Below the pieces are notes generated by a model. It searched no databases and was not told the DNA's origin. It worked only from the letters and a program-made list of their open reading frames with translations. From assembly GCF_007990755.1 (NCBI RefSeq), contig NZ_BJXA01000022.1, positions 1-64,000 on the forward strand: a DNA stretch of 64,000 bases, in the 5' to 3' direction. Shown here in pieces: positions 1-8,800 of this stretch (positions are counted from its first letter, which is position 1; each line of letters begins with the position of its first letter). The position numbers were made by a program, and so were the translations under genes. This stretch comes from Nocardia ninae NBRC 108245. GTDB taxonomy: Bacteria > Actinomycetota > Actinomycetes > Mycobacteriales > Mycobacteriaceae.

Positions 1-258
1 CACCCGCCCACACGGACGCATGACGGCGTAGAGCAGGAAATACCGGGCTTCCCCGAGCGACTGCGCTCATCGCCCAGCGCCGACCATAGCCGCGAGATCA
101 TCTGTGCGGTAGACGCATTGGACGATCGAGTGGTGTCGCTGCTCGAAGACTCGGCACCTGGGGCGAACGAAGTGACGAGTCTGCACCTCAACGTCTCTAT
201 GCGCAGCTCCACGTGCTACATGGACACCACCGCGCTCTCGGAATCCGGCGATAAATAA
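1..258 (+). CDS. C-terminal fragment of an unknown protein (cut by window edge)
   Basis: Frame 1 is open from the first base to a TAA at 256-258, giving 85 residues that end STCYMDTTALSESGDK. No start lies in view, so the gene begins outside the window. I recognise no domain. Third-position GC is only moderate, so coding status is uncertain. It reads in the same direction as the ImmA-like gene that follows at 710, but about 450 bases separate them, so they need not share a transcript. Confidence 0.4.
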   Translation, partial: HPPTRTHDGVEQEIPGFPERLRSSPSADHSREIICAVDALDDRVVSLLEDSAPGANEVTSLHLNVSMRSSTCYMDTTALSESGDK

Positions 259-709
259 TGCCCGGCGCTACCCGTTCCAAGTCAACGAGATCGGCCGCCG
301 CCCAACCCGGCTCCTATGCCCGAAGGTTAGGCACCGTCGTTCCTCCATTTGCGTCACGTGACACCAACAGTCTGCGCATCTTCGCCTCTAGGATGCCGCA
401 GTGTAGATCTCGATATGGATTCCCTACGACAAGAAGCCGCAGAAGCAGGCAGCGAAGATCGTCCTGCGCTCGCAGTTGATCCCCAACCGTGCATTGGACC
501 ACATGTCGCTTTCGTATGAAATTAATTCTCGCAACAAATATTGTGGTGAAAATTATTGACATTACCGGGTGCAGCCGACCTCCCCGCGAGGTGAAAGACA
601 TCCCGCCATGGTCCGAGCAAGCGTCGAGCTAGACTGAACTGGTGCATCCCGAGATACCCGAAGACAGCAGGCCCAGCGTTCGGATGTCCCCAATCAGCAG
701 TCGCTCGCG
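259..709. other. Intergenic region, no convincing gene
   Basis: An ATG overlaps the preceding stop (TAATG at 256-260) and opens 73 codons, but the product is Arg/Ser-rich and looks like noise. Around 510-570 the DNA is clearly lower in GC than its surroundings and holds TTGACA (556-561), but no matching -10 hexamer follows at 16-18 bases. The promoter of the ImmA-like gene may lie here, but I cannot place it. Confidence 0.4.
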
Positions 710-1237
710 ATGTTTAGTGCGCCCACAGCCGTGACCGATATATTCATTTTACGAAAACATTGTGAAGAGATCGCCCGAACCCTGCCGATTCCATACCCTT
801 TCAATTCCAAAGCCTTTATCGAAGCCCTGATCAAGTATCGCGGTAGGCGAATTGAGCTGGTAGAGATGACCGTGGATCGCGATACCCCGTGTGGGATGTT
901 CGTCGCCACTCCGGAGGCTGATTACATCTTCTATGCAGCAAACACAAGTCCACTGCACCAAGAGCACATCATCGCCCATGAGGCCGCTCATATTCTGTAC
1001 AACCATGGCGGCACCGGCGCACTGGGCGAAGCCGTAGCTCCCCTACTGATGAAGAATCTTTCTCCCGAGCTCATCACACGAGTCCTCGGCCGTACTGCGT
1101 ATTCCGAGTCCGACGAGGCCGAGGCAGAAATGCTCGCATCGGTGATCCTGATCCGCGCCGGGCGAGCAGACCCACCTACGCTGACCAGTAGAGAACTTGA
1201 ATGCGGCGTGAATCGGTTCGGGGCAATTTTCGGATAG
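710..1237 (+). CDS. ImmA/IrrE-type zinc metallopeptidase, copy 1
   Basis: 175 residues. HEAAH at residues 90-94 is the HExxH zinc site, followed by LYNHG as in ImmA/IrrE proteins. A Glu-rich EAEAE around residues 136-140 probably supplies the third zinc ligand. Family members cleave XRE-type repressors (ImmA of ICEBs1) or act as stress regulators (IrrE); the substrate here is unknown. The stop is followed 10 bases later by a MAB_1171c-type membrane protein, probably one operon. Two XRE proteins lie at 3164-3604 and 4548-5147 and are candidate targets. A diverged second copy of this gene pair lies at 19421-21187. No strong ribosome site precedes the ATG. Confidence 0.8.
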   Translation: MFSAPTAVTDIFILRKHCEEIARTLPIPYPFNSKAFIEALIKYRGRRIELVEMTVDRDTPCGMFVATPEADYIFYAANTSPLHQEHIIAHEAAHILYNHGGTGALGEAVAPLLMKNLSPELITRVLGRTAYSESDEAEAEMLASVILIRAGRADPPTLTSRELECGVNRFGAIFG

Positions 1238-1247
1238 GGGAATTTCC

Positions 1248-2450
1248 GTGGTGGACATCGTGAAATACTTTCTCGGTGCATTCTGTCTTGTGATAGCCGC
1301 ATCCAAGTGGATACAGCTTCGTCGACGGCAAATCGCCAACGCGGCGGGCTACTACACTATCGCTTGCTTTGTCTTGCTAGGCGCAGGAGCCGTCGTCATC
1401 GCCCCGACGACGCAGCGTTTCATCGGCGCGTTCGAGCCCGTACCGCTTTTCACCCGCTGGGTGGGGAACGGGCTGGTGGTCGCGGCAGGGTTTTGCCTCT
1501 TCGCCTTGTCGGCGCACACCACGCGGGATCCCGCGCAGGCCCAGCGGCGTACCGCGTGGCACGCTGCGGTCGCTGTGCTCGTCCTCGCATCCATGGGAGC
1601 GTTGCTGCTGGTGGGCAATGGGCAGTTGGAGATCGCGTTTGTCGGCGCGTACGGCAAGCGCCCGCCGTTCGCTGCCTATCTCCTCATTTTCAGCGCCTAC
1701 GTGTCGTGTGCGTTCGCGGCGTTCATCGCGCTGATCCGCCGCTATTCGGCCGCCACTCTGGAGATGCCGCTGCGGGTCGGGCTGTACACCATGTTGGCTG
1801 GCGCCGTGACCGGATTGCTCTGGGCCGCATGGAAAACCGTCGTCATGATCGTCAATCTGATCCGCCCGAGACCGGTCGCAGTGGAGCCGTTGGTCACTGC
1901 GGTGCTGTCCTCGTCCTGTACCGCGCTGATCTGCATAGGCGCCGTGATCCCTGTGGTGGTCCGGTTCGCCCGGGACTGGTTGCGTCGCGCGCGCATCGGT
2001 CGTTATCACCGCGATTTGGCGCCGCTGTGGCGGCAGATGCATGCCGCGCTTCCCGAGATCAAGCTCGCGCCGGTCGACGGCGGCGACGACGACTTCAGCG
2101 TTTACCGCCAGGTGATCGAGATCCGGGACGCGAGCCTGGCACTGCGCCCCCACTGTCATCCCGACGTTCGCCGCTGGGCGCTCGAAGCCGCCGAGCTCCG
2201 GGGTCTTACCGGCGACCAGGTCGAGATCGTCGTCGAGGCATCGGTGCTCGCGGGAGCGCTCGAGGCGCACGCTGCCGGAGTGCGGTATCCCCTCGACTCG
2301 TCTACTACCGCCGCACCGCCGATCGGGTCGGGAGGGTTCGACGCCGAACGAGACTGGCTCGCGCGTGTCTCCCGGGCCTTCGCGCGGGACCCGATGGTTC
2401 GCCACATCCGTCGACGAGTACGGGAAGAGGTCAGCTCGGCCGAGTTGTGA
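1248..2450 (+). CDS. MAB_1171c-family multi-pass membrane protein, copy 1
   Basis: 400 residues. About seven hydrophobic helices fill residues 5-240 (roughly 5-18, 34-53, 70-90, 104-124, 143-165, 178-200, 213-238), followed by a cytoplasmic C-terminal region of about 160 residues. That region carries PLWRQMHAALPEI and then IEIRDASLALRPH. The same two blocks recur in the protein at 19955 (PLWRDLTAAAPQV, IEIHDAAQIVARY), so the two are homologous. The family name putative transporter is only a label; no substrate is known. The start is GTG at 1248 (or the adjacent GTG at 1251), with GGGGAA at 1237-1242 as ribosome site. It directly follows the ImmA-like gene. Confidence 0.75.
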   Translation: MVDIVKYFLGAFCLVIAASKWIQLRRRQIANAAGYYTIACFVLLGAGAVVIAPTTQRFIGAFEPVPLFTRWVGNGLVVAAGFCLFALSAHTTRDPAQAQRRTAWHAAVAVLVLASMGALLLVGNGQLEIAFVGAYGKRPPFAAYLLIFSAYVSCAFAAFIALIRRYSAATLEMPLRVGLYTMLAGAVTGLLWAAWKTVVMIVNLIRPRPVAVEPLVTAVLSSSCTALICIGAVIPVVVRFARDWLRRARIGRYHRDLAPLWRQMHAALPEIKLAPVDGGDDDFSVYRQVIEIRDASLALRPHCHPDVRRWALEAAELRGLTGDQVEIVVEASVLAGALEAHAAGVRYPLDSSTTAAPPIGSGGFDAERDWLARVSRAFARDPMVRHIRRRVREEVSSAEL

Positions 2451-2461
2451 TGCGAGGAATA

Positions 2462-3091
2462 TCAGCTCTTCAGGGGAAGTATCGCGACTTCGTTCCAGCG
2501 GAACTGGAGACGCCCCATGTCCGCAGTCACGTCCACCAGCCGGACGGCATTGACGGTCAGCGGCACCCTCATATCGGTGGCGTGTAGTAATTCGGTCTGG
2601 ATGATCCCGGAATCCCCTTCTCCGCGAGCGTATCCGAGAGTGATGTGGGGTCGGCCGTTCGAATATCGTGCCATATCCGCATCAAAGACGTGGGCGGCAG
2701 CAGTGGTGGCACGGGTACGCAATTCCGCGAATCCTCGGTCGGGCGTCAGGTCGAGGGCGATGGTGCTGCGGCCTGCGACCGCGGGGCCACAGGTGACTGT
2801 GAAGACTGGCAGATCGGCCATCGCTTGCTCGAGGCGTCGGGTCAGGTCGGCGAGCTGTTGTTCGGTCACGTCTCGGGCCGGGATACCGTCTATGACCATG
2901 AGTGTGGCGTGTAGCCATTGATCCGGTTGCGGAGACACACAGTCGAGGTCTTCGATGACGCCCCGGTACGCATCGACCAGGGGCTTGATCTCAGTGGTGT
3001 TGGGGACGAAATAGACATGCAGCTTCGTCCAGTCCTCAGGCCAGCGACGCTTGAGCTGGTCGACCATATACGTGTCCACAGGAGAACCCAT
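2462..3091 (-). CDS. 2H phosphoesterase (2'-5' RNA ligase family)
   Basis: 209 residues with the two signature motifs of the 2H superfamily: HATL at residues 61-64 and HITL at residues 149-152. Members hydrolyse or form 2'-5' or cyclic phosphate bonds in RNA or nucleotides. The actual substrate here cannot be told from sequence. It converges on the MAB_1171c-type gene (11-base gap) and lies downstream of the XRE gene on the same strand (72-base gap), so these two may be co-transcribed. GAGAAAG precedes the ATG at 3091. Confidence 0.75.
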   Translation of the reverse strand: MGSPVDTYMVDQLKRRWPEDWTKLHVYFVPNTTEIKPLVDAYRGVIEDLDCVSPQPDQWLHATLMVIDGIPARDVTEQQLADLTRRLEQAMADLPVFTVTCGPAVAGRSTIALDLTPDRGFAELRTRATTAAAHVFDADMARYSNGRPHITLGYARGEGDSGIIQTELLHATDMRVPLTVNAVRLVDVTADMGRLQFRWNEVAILPLKS

Positions 3092-3163
3092 CTTTCTCGA
3101 AAGTAACTGCGCAGTTGGGCTGTCGGAGATCCCACGCGGTGCCGAGCTGGAGCCAGCGCCGGC

Positions 3164-3604
3164 TCAGCTTCCGCTGCCGTCTCGCCGCATCGCTTCGCGC
3201 CTGACGATTGCATCGATGATGTCGTTGATGGTTCCGAGACCGTCGGGAGACAGATTCACCGCCCGCAGAGCTACATGGCGTACGTCAGCGTTGCGCAACG
3301 CGCCGAGCAGTTCCAGTTGCGCCTCAATCTGCTTGCCCTGGTCGTCGTCGAAAAAGTAGGCCACCGGCACGTCGAAGAAGTTGGCTAATGCCTCCAAGTG
3401 CCGTTTGGTCGGGTTGTCTCGCCGACCGGTACGCAGCTGCCACAGGTAGGTAGCCGAGAAGCTTTCCCCCGTCGCGTCTCGGCACGCTGCTGCCACCTCT
3501 TCATTAGTGTGCTGCTCCCCGCCGGAGCGAGGGATGATCTGGAACAATTTATCAATTTTGCCAGCGAGCGTGGTCACCTGCTCGTTTGCGTCGCTATCAG
3601 GCAT
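3164..3604 (-). CDS. XRE-family helix-turn-helix regulator
   Basis: 146 residues. Residues about 33-80 hold an XRE-type HTH: NEEVAAACRDATG, then ATYLWQLRTGRRDNPTKRHL and LANFFDVPVAYFF, the pattern of actinobacterial XRE regulators that accompany ImmA peptidases. The C-terminal half (residues 88-146) has no recognised domain. It is divergent in orientation from the ImmA/MAB_1171c pair and upstream of the 2H phosphoesterase. An inverted repeat about 280 bases upstream (3887-3910) could be its operator. The ATG at 3604 has no clear Shine-Dalgarno. Confidence 0.8.
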   Translation of the reverse strand: MPDSDANEQVTTLAGKIDKLFQIIPRSGGEQHTNEEVAAACRDATGESFSATYLWQLRTGRRDNPTKRHLEALANFFDVPVAYFFDDDQGKQIEAQLELLGALRNADVRHVALRAVNLSPDGLGTINDIIDAIVRREAMRRDGSGS

Positions 3605-4547
3605 AAGTCATCAACTTCTTCGTCCATTGGTCGATCGGATCGTCGGGCAAGGGCCAGGTGGCCGGCCACTGCTGACCCGATAGTGTCGTTGCAACCTGCT
3701 AAGCGCCTGGGCTCGGCGCATCGCGGTCACAAGCCTGCAGTGATCGCTCGCGGATCCGAGAAGCGCTGCGCCGCAGACTATCCTGCGCCTGCCGATTCCG
3801 CCGCCAAGGCATCGGTGTGCACCACTCCCCGACTGCGGCCCTATACCAACCCCTTCCATCTAACTAAGCTGTGGTTAAGCGTTGCCGTCAACTGATTCAT
3901 TCTAGTTGACAGAACGGCTACCGCAGATCAACTAGCTCATATGAATCGATCCAGGTATCCAATCCACTTGAGCATAATAGTGGCGGACGGTCCACCGCCC
4001 CGATCGAGGGGAGGCGTCGGTGGATCGGTCGCGGCTGACGCCATCGTCGACCGACGGCACATCCGAGGGACGGATGCTCAACTGCGCTGGACAGGCGGCG
4101 CGAATCCGATGGGCGTGTGAGACATCTCGACAGTTCTCAAAACAGCCTGCCACCTGTGGTGATGGCAGTCCGATACGACCTGAAGTAGCCCAACGAATCC
4201 CAGTGCCTTTCATCCGAACCATGGGAAAACCCTGGGGTACGTCGAAAGGTCGGTGTGTGGACTGAGGAAATGCTTGACCCGGCCCCCTCGATCTGCCGAA
4301 ACACCAACGAGCGCCATTCACAACGGCGGGTGCACGATCCGCACAACACCGACCGCACGTGGCGAGCCGTTCGCGGCTCCGACTACGCGTGGATCACCGC
4401 GCTGGACGATGCGCCGGACGAATCAACGCCGAACACCTGGCCGCGCGGATCGTCGCAGAGGGCTTTGCCGGACATGTGCTGGCCGTGGTCGAACGACTCG
4501 GTGCCGGTGGTCGGCGTCGGCGGTCTTGGGACCCTGACCAGCGGCCG
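3605..4547. other. Long region without an intact gene; possible decayed coding sequence
   Basis: No intact gene is convincing over about 940 bases. At 4322-4540 two overlapping plus-strand frames look partly coding: one reads DYAWITALDDAPDESTP, the other, shifted by one base, reads INAEHLAARIVAEGFAGHVL. This suggests a frameshifted remnant of one gene, which I cannot identify. A 129-codon minus-strand frame at 3932-4321 has irregular composition and is probably not a gene. The inverted repeat at 3887-3910 is listed separately. Confidence 0.35.
3887..3910. promoter_or_regulatory. Inverted repeat, possible operator upstream of the XRE gene
   Basis: GTCAACT (3887-3893) and AGTTGAC (3904-3910) are a perfect inverted repeat around a 10-base spacer. 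A third half-site, ATCAACTAG, follows at about 3927-3935. TTGACA (3906-3911) on the plus strand overlaps the right arm. The site lies in locally lower-GC DNA upstream of the XRE gene. Assignment to that regulator is inference. Confidence 0.4.
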
Positions 4548-5147
4548 TCATTCGATGCGCTCATCGGGTGGGCGGGTGTCTTCCGGGTCCGATTCGAGCC
4601 TGGTGTGTGCGGGTTTAGCGACATGTTGCAGGGCTTGGAGCAGCTGTTCGATCGCCGCCTTGGGGAAGACGAGTTGATAGCCCTCGGTGTGGCTGCGGGC
4701 CTTCTTCAATTCGATGCCGAGCCGATCGAACTCGGTCACGAGATCCACGACAGGCCGGTGCTTGCGAGCCAGGTTCTGCAGCGCGCTCACACCGCTCTCG
4801 ACGTCGTCGTCCGCTGCCGCCGGAGCGGGTTGCTCGCCGGCGGGCGATCCGAGCGGGGCAGCATGGTACAGAGCCGCAGTCGCACTCCCGGGCGGTAATC
4901 CCAGCGCCTCGAGTGCTCGGTCGTATTTGGCCGCCGTGGTGGAGCTGATGGTGTCGACTTGTCCGCTCTCGATCCGAGACTGGACATTCCGGGTGGGACC
5001 ACCCAAATCGTGAATGCGCTGGTGGGTTATCAGCTCATCGGGAAGATTGCGCTGCCGGAACGCCTTCAACTGCCGACCGAACCGTTGCCCTTCCGACTCG
5101 ACGCTATGACGCTTCTCGGTCTCTTCGGCGCCCATGGCGAACACCAT
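4548..5147 (-). CDS. XRE-like regulator next to the PKS, candidate cluster regulator
   Basis: About 199 residues from the ATG at 5147. The open frame extends to 5414, but the part before residue 80 looks non-coding and has no good start. Residues about 18-70 resemble an HTH: FGRQLKAFRQRNL, then GGPTRNVQSRIESGQ and AAKYDRALEALGL. The C-terminal half contains VSALQNLARKHRPVVDLVTE and KAAIEQLLQALQHV, probably helical. Alternative starts are 5135 and 5174; the latter lies inside one copy of a repeated element (5172-5182), so I prefer a start downstream of it. It is transcribed divergently from the PKS gene, and copies of the same element lie in the shared intergenic region. Confidence 0.65.
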   Translation of the reverse strand: MVFAMGAEETEKRHSVESEGQRFGRQLKAFRQRNLPDELITHQRIHDLGGPTRNVQSRIESGQVDTISSTTAAKYDRALEALGLPPGSATAALYHAAPLGSPAGEQPAPAAADDDVESGVSALQNLARKHRPVVDLVTEFDRLGIELKKARSHTEGYQLVFPKAAIEQLLQALQHVAKPAHTRLESDPEDTRPPDERIE

Positions 5148-5171
5148 ACCATTTGCCTGAGCAGAGCTACC

Positions 5172-5205
5172 CATCGTGCACATGCAGCCCGCTTCATCGT
5201 GCACA
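5172..5205. promoter_or_regulatory. Two direct repeats at the start of the XRE gene (candidate autoregulatory operator)
   Basis: CATCGTGCACA occurs at 5172-5182 and again at 5195-5205, 23 bases apart, about two helical turns. The core GTGCAC is itself palindromic. On the minus strand the pair lies just ahead of the XRE start at 5147. A third exact copy lies at 5393-5403 near a promoter that reads toward the PKS. The spacing and position fit operator sites; which protein binds is inference. Confidence 0.5.
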
Positions 5206-5392
5206 CGCGCATCGCTATTCCTCGATCGATTCGGTGCCTGACTGCACGTTAGGAGTGCAAAGTGGCCGATGCCGGGCTGTCGGATTCCGGCCCGGAGGGC
5301 ATTCCACTCAACCCATGACTGCATGCGATCTTCCCTGTTCAAGCGATGTTTTCCTGCACAGAACCGACTACAGGCCGGTGCAGGCTGCCGAG

Positions 5393-5450
5393 CATCGTGC
5401 ACAGTGATGCACACTGATGCGTTGACATGGGCACTCCGGGTCGTTACGTT
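5393..5450 (+). promoter_or_regulatory. Putative promoter toward the PKS with upstream repeat element
   Basis: The third CATCGTGCACA copy (5393-5403) is followed by the related direct repeat TGATGCACACTGATGC (5406-5420) and then by a consensus -35 TTGACA (5422-5427). With a 17-base spacer the -10 is TACGTT (5445-5450). It reads toward the PKS start at 5850, which would give a leader of nearly 400 bases. No other plus-strand gene lies between. The rest of 5206-5849 contains no convincing gene. Confidence 0.45.
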
Positions 5451-5849
5451 CGTCTACTAGCGCAGGTCTTGCTACCAGACGTGAGGTAGACATCGGTATG
5501 TGGACGTTCGGCACGATTGAGCAAACTCCCGGTGTAACTACGTTTGCCTGCGCTGATCAGCCCGATCGCCCCGTTGCCCTTGCCTCGCTGTGGCCTCGGC
5601 GCCCGAACAACGCGAATCGACGATGGAAGTCTGCTTCTTCGTTCGGTATCGCGGCTTGCTGCTCGTATAAGCCTGTCATGTCCGACATTTCGAGCCATCG
5701 ACAGCAGTCTCCCCTCCCGAGATGGATGAACATTTCTCGAGGGACATCGATTTCTACGACGTGCCGGGGACGGCTTCGTCCGTCAATGACGGCAAATCGG
5801 CTATACCTTTTGGCGCATTGATGCATGGATAACGAACAAAGGTAACGCG

Positions 5850-8800
5850 ATGAGTTCTATTGAGAGTTCCACGATCGAGGACGTATCGACCGCAACCGAG
5901 GGCATTGCCGTGGTGGGGATCGGTTGCCGGTTCCCAGGACAAATCGCCAGTGCCGACGACTTCTGGCAACTCCTGCTCGACGAGCGGGATGCCATTCGCG
6001 ATGTCCCGGCGGAACGGTGGACGAAGGAAGCCTTCTACGACCGCGATGCGGCCCGGCCGGGGCATCTTCGGACCCGTGCGGGCGGATACCTCGACGACAT
6101 CACGGCGTTCGACGCACAATTCTTCGGAATCACCCCGCTCGAGGCGCAGCGGATCGACCCGCAGCAGCGCCTGTTTCTGGAGACGACCTGGGAAGCGCTG
6201 CAGGATGCCGGTATCGTTCCCGAACGCCTCGCCGGTAGTAGGACTGCCGTCTACGCGGGAGTCTCCGGCCATGATTACGGGATCATTCAGCTCAATCCCG
6301 AGAATCGTTACCTGCTCGGCGGCCACACCATGGCCGGTATCACCAACTGTATTGTGGCCAACCGCGTCTCGTATCTGCTCGACCTGCGCGGTCCGAGCAT
6401 GATCGTGGACACGGCCTGCTCGTCGTCATTGGTCGCCGTTCACCTTGCGTGCCGAAGTATCCGCTCCGGCGAGGCGACGATGGCGATCGTCGGGGGCGTG
6501 GGCGCGAACATCTTGCCCGAGACCACCATTGCGTTCAGTCAAGGGACATTTCTGTCGCCCGACGGCCGGTCCAAGTCGTTCAGTCGGTCGGCTGATGGTT
6601 ATGTGCGCAGCGAGGGGTCGGGCACGGTCATCCTGAAGCCGCTGTCGGCGGCCATTGCCGACGACGATCATATCTACGCGGTGATCCGCGGTAGCGCGAC
6701 CAATTCGGATGGTCGCACGAATGGCATGACCGTGCCCGGCGAGGAATCTCAGACGCAGATGATTGCGGATGCCTGTCGTGATGCGGGTATTGCTCCGTCC
6801 GACATCGGTTATGTCGAAGCGCACGGAACGGGAACGCCGGTCGGAGACCCGATCGAGGCGCGCGCACTCGGAAAAGCGCTGTCGGCCGGACGTAACGGGA
6901 ACGGGCCGTGCATCGTCGGCGCGGTGAAGTCGAATTTGGGGCATCTCGAGCCTGCGGCCGGAATCGCCGGAATGATCAAGGCGTGCCTGGTTGTCAGCAA
7001 AGGTGAGATCCCCGCGAACATTCACGCGGCGGAGCCGAACCCGGCGATCCCGTTCGACGAGTTGGGCCTGCAGCTTGCTACCTCTCGTCAACCGTGGCCC
7101 GCGGGTAGGCCGCGCCTGGCGGGTGTGAATTCGTTCGGGTTCGGCGGATCCAACGCCCATGTCATCCTCGAGGGTCCGCCGGAGCGGGCGCCGAAGCCGG
7201 ACAAGGTAACCGAGCATGCGGCGCACGAGCCTGTGTTGTTCAGTCTCAGCGCCAAGTCGAAGGACGCGCTGCGGGCGTACGCCGACAGTTACGCGGACTT
7301 CCTCGACGACCCCGCGACAGCTGCGGCGCTGCCCGCCATCGCGGCCACGCAGGCACAGACACGTTCGCATTATGACCACCGCCTAGCCATGGTGTGCTCG
7401 TCCGTGGACGAGCTACGCACCGCCCTGCACGACGTGGCAGCGGGCTCGTCGCCCGAGTCGGTTCGCAGCGGTGTCAAAGGGCACGCCGCTTCGAGTGTGA
7501 CCTTTGTGTTCTCGGGTCAAGGCCCGCAGTGGTGGGGCATGGCGCGTGAGCTGCTCGCCACCAACGAGGTGTTCCGCCGGACCGTGGAGCGGATCGACGC
7601 CGAGCTGAGCAACCATGCCGACTGGAGCGTCATCGAGGAGCTCGGCCGGGACGAGGCCGACAGCCGGATCGGCGAAACCTTCATCGCCCAGCCCGCCGTC
7701 TTCGCGGTGCAGCTCGGCCTGGCGGCCGTGTGGCAGAGCTGGGGCATCGTCCCCGCGGCCGTCGTCGGCCACAGCATCGGCGAAGTCGCCGCCGCCTGCG
7801 TGTCGGGGGCGCTGTCGTTCGAGGACGCGGTACGGGTCATCTTCCATCGGAGCCGGGTGCAGCAGAAAGCATCCGGAAAAGGGAAGATGCTCGCGGTGGG
7901 TCTGCCACGAGACGCGGCGGGGGACCGGATCGCCGCGTATCGCGGGCGGGTGGCCGTCGCGGCGTTGAACGGCCCGGAGTCGACCGCCCTCGCCGGCGAC
8001 CCCGACGCGCTCGAGGAAATCGAGCGTGAGCTCAATAACGACAAGATCTTCTGCCGCATGCTCCAGGTCAGTGTGGCGTTCCACAGTCACCACATGGATC
8101 CGCTGCGGGACGAGTTGATCTCCTCGCTCGCCGGCCTGGAGTCCGGTCCGGCGACGATTCCGATGTACTCCACGGTCACCGGAGCCATCGCCCCCACCGG
8201 CGCGCTCGATGCCGAGTACTGGTGGCACAACGTGCGCGAGCCGGTGCAATTCGCGCCGACCATCGATCGCCTGATCGAAGACGGGCACCTGACGTTCGTC
8301 GAATTGGGCCCGCACCCCATTCACGCAACGGCCATTGCGGAGCTGCTCGACAAGCGGCAAGTCAAGGGAACTGTCGTCGGATCACTGAATCGCAAGCACA
8401 GCGATTACGTCACCCTGTTGAACTCGCTTGCTTCGCTGTATGTGGCAGGTTTCGACCCGGATTGGGACACCCTGTTCGACGGTATCTCCGAACGGGTGCC
8501 GGTGCCCTTCTACCCGTGGCAGCGCGAAAGCTATTGGCTGGAAGAGGCGACGTCACGCAGCAACCGATTCCCGTCGCTGGGGCATCCGCTCGTCGGGGAC
8601 GGGAGCTACGTCTCAGTCGCCGATGAGCCGGGCAAATACGTATGGGAACTGAAGCTCGACCCGGTCCGATTCCCGTGGCTCGACGATCACCGGGTCCAAG
8701 GGCCCATCGTCTTTCCCGCGGCGGGACACCTGGACATGGTGATCGGCTGCGCGGAAGATGCGTTCGGCGCGGGCGCGTACTCGCTCGAGGATGTCGAGTT

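Noticed and set aside
258-479. 73-codon frame overlapping the first stop
   Set aside because: The product is Arg/Ser-rich with irregular codon use and no ribosome site; it looks like noise after a real stop.
1307-2587. Long second frame over the membrane-protein gene
   Set aside because: Arg/Pro/Gly-rich shadow of the gene in another frame, as found over most high-GC genes here.
3932-4321. 129-codon minus-strand frame
   Set aside because: No motif, no ribosome site, and the composition is unlike a folded protein.
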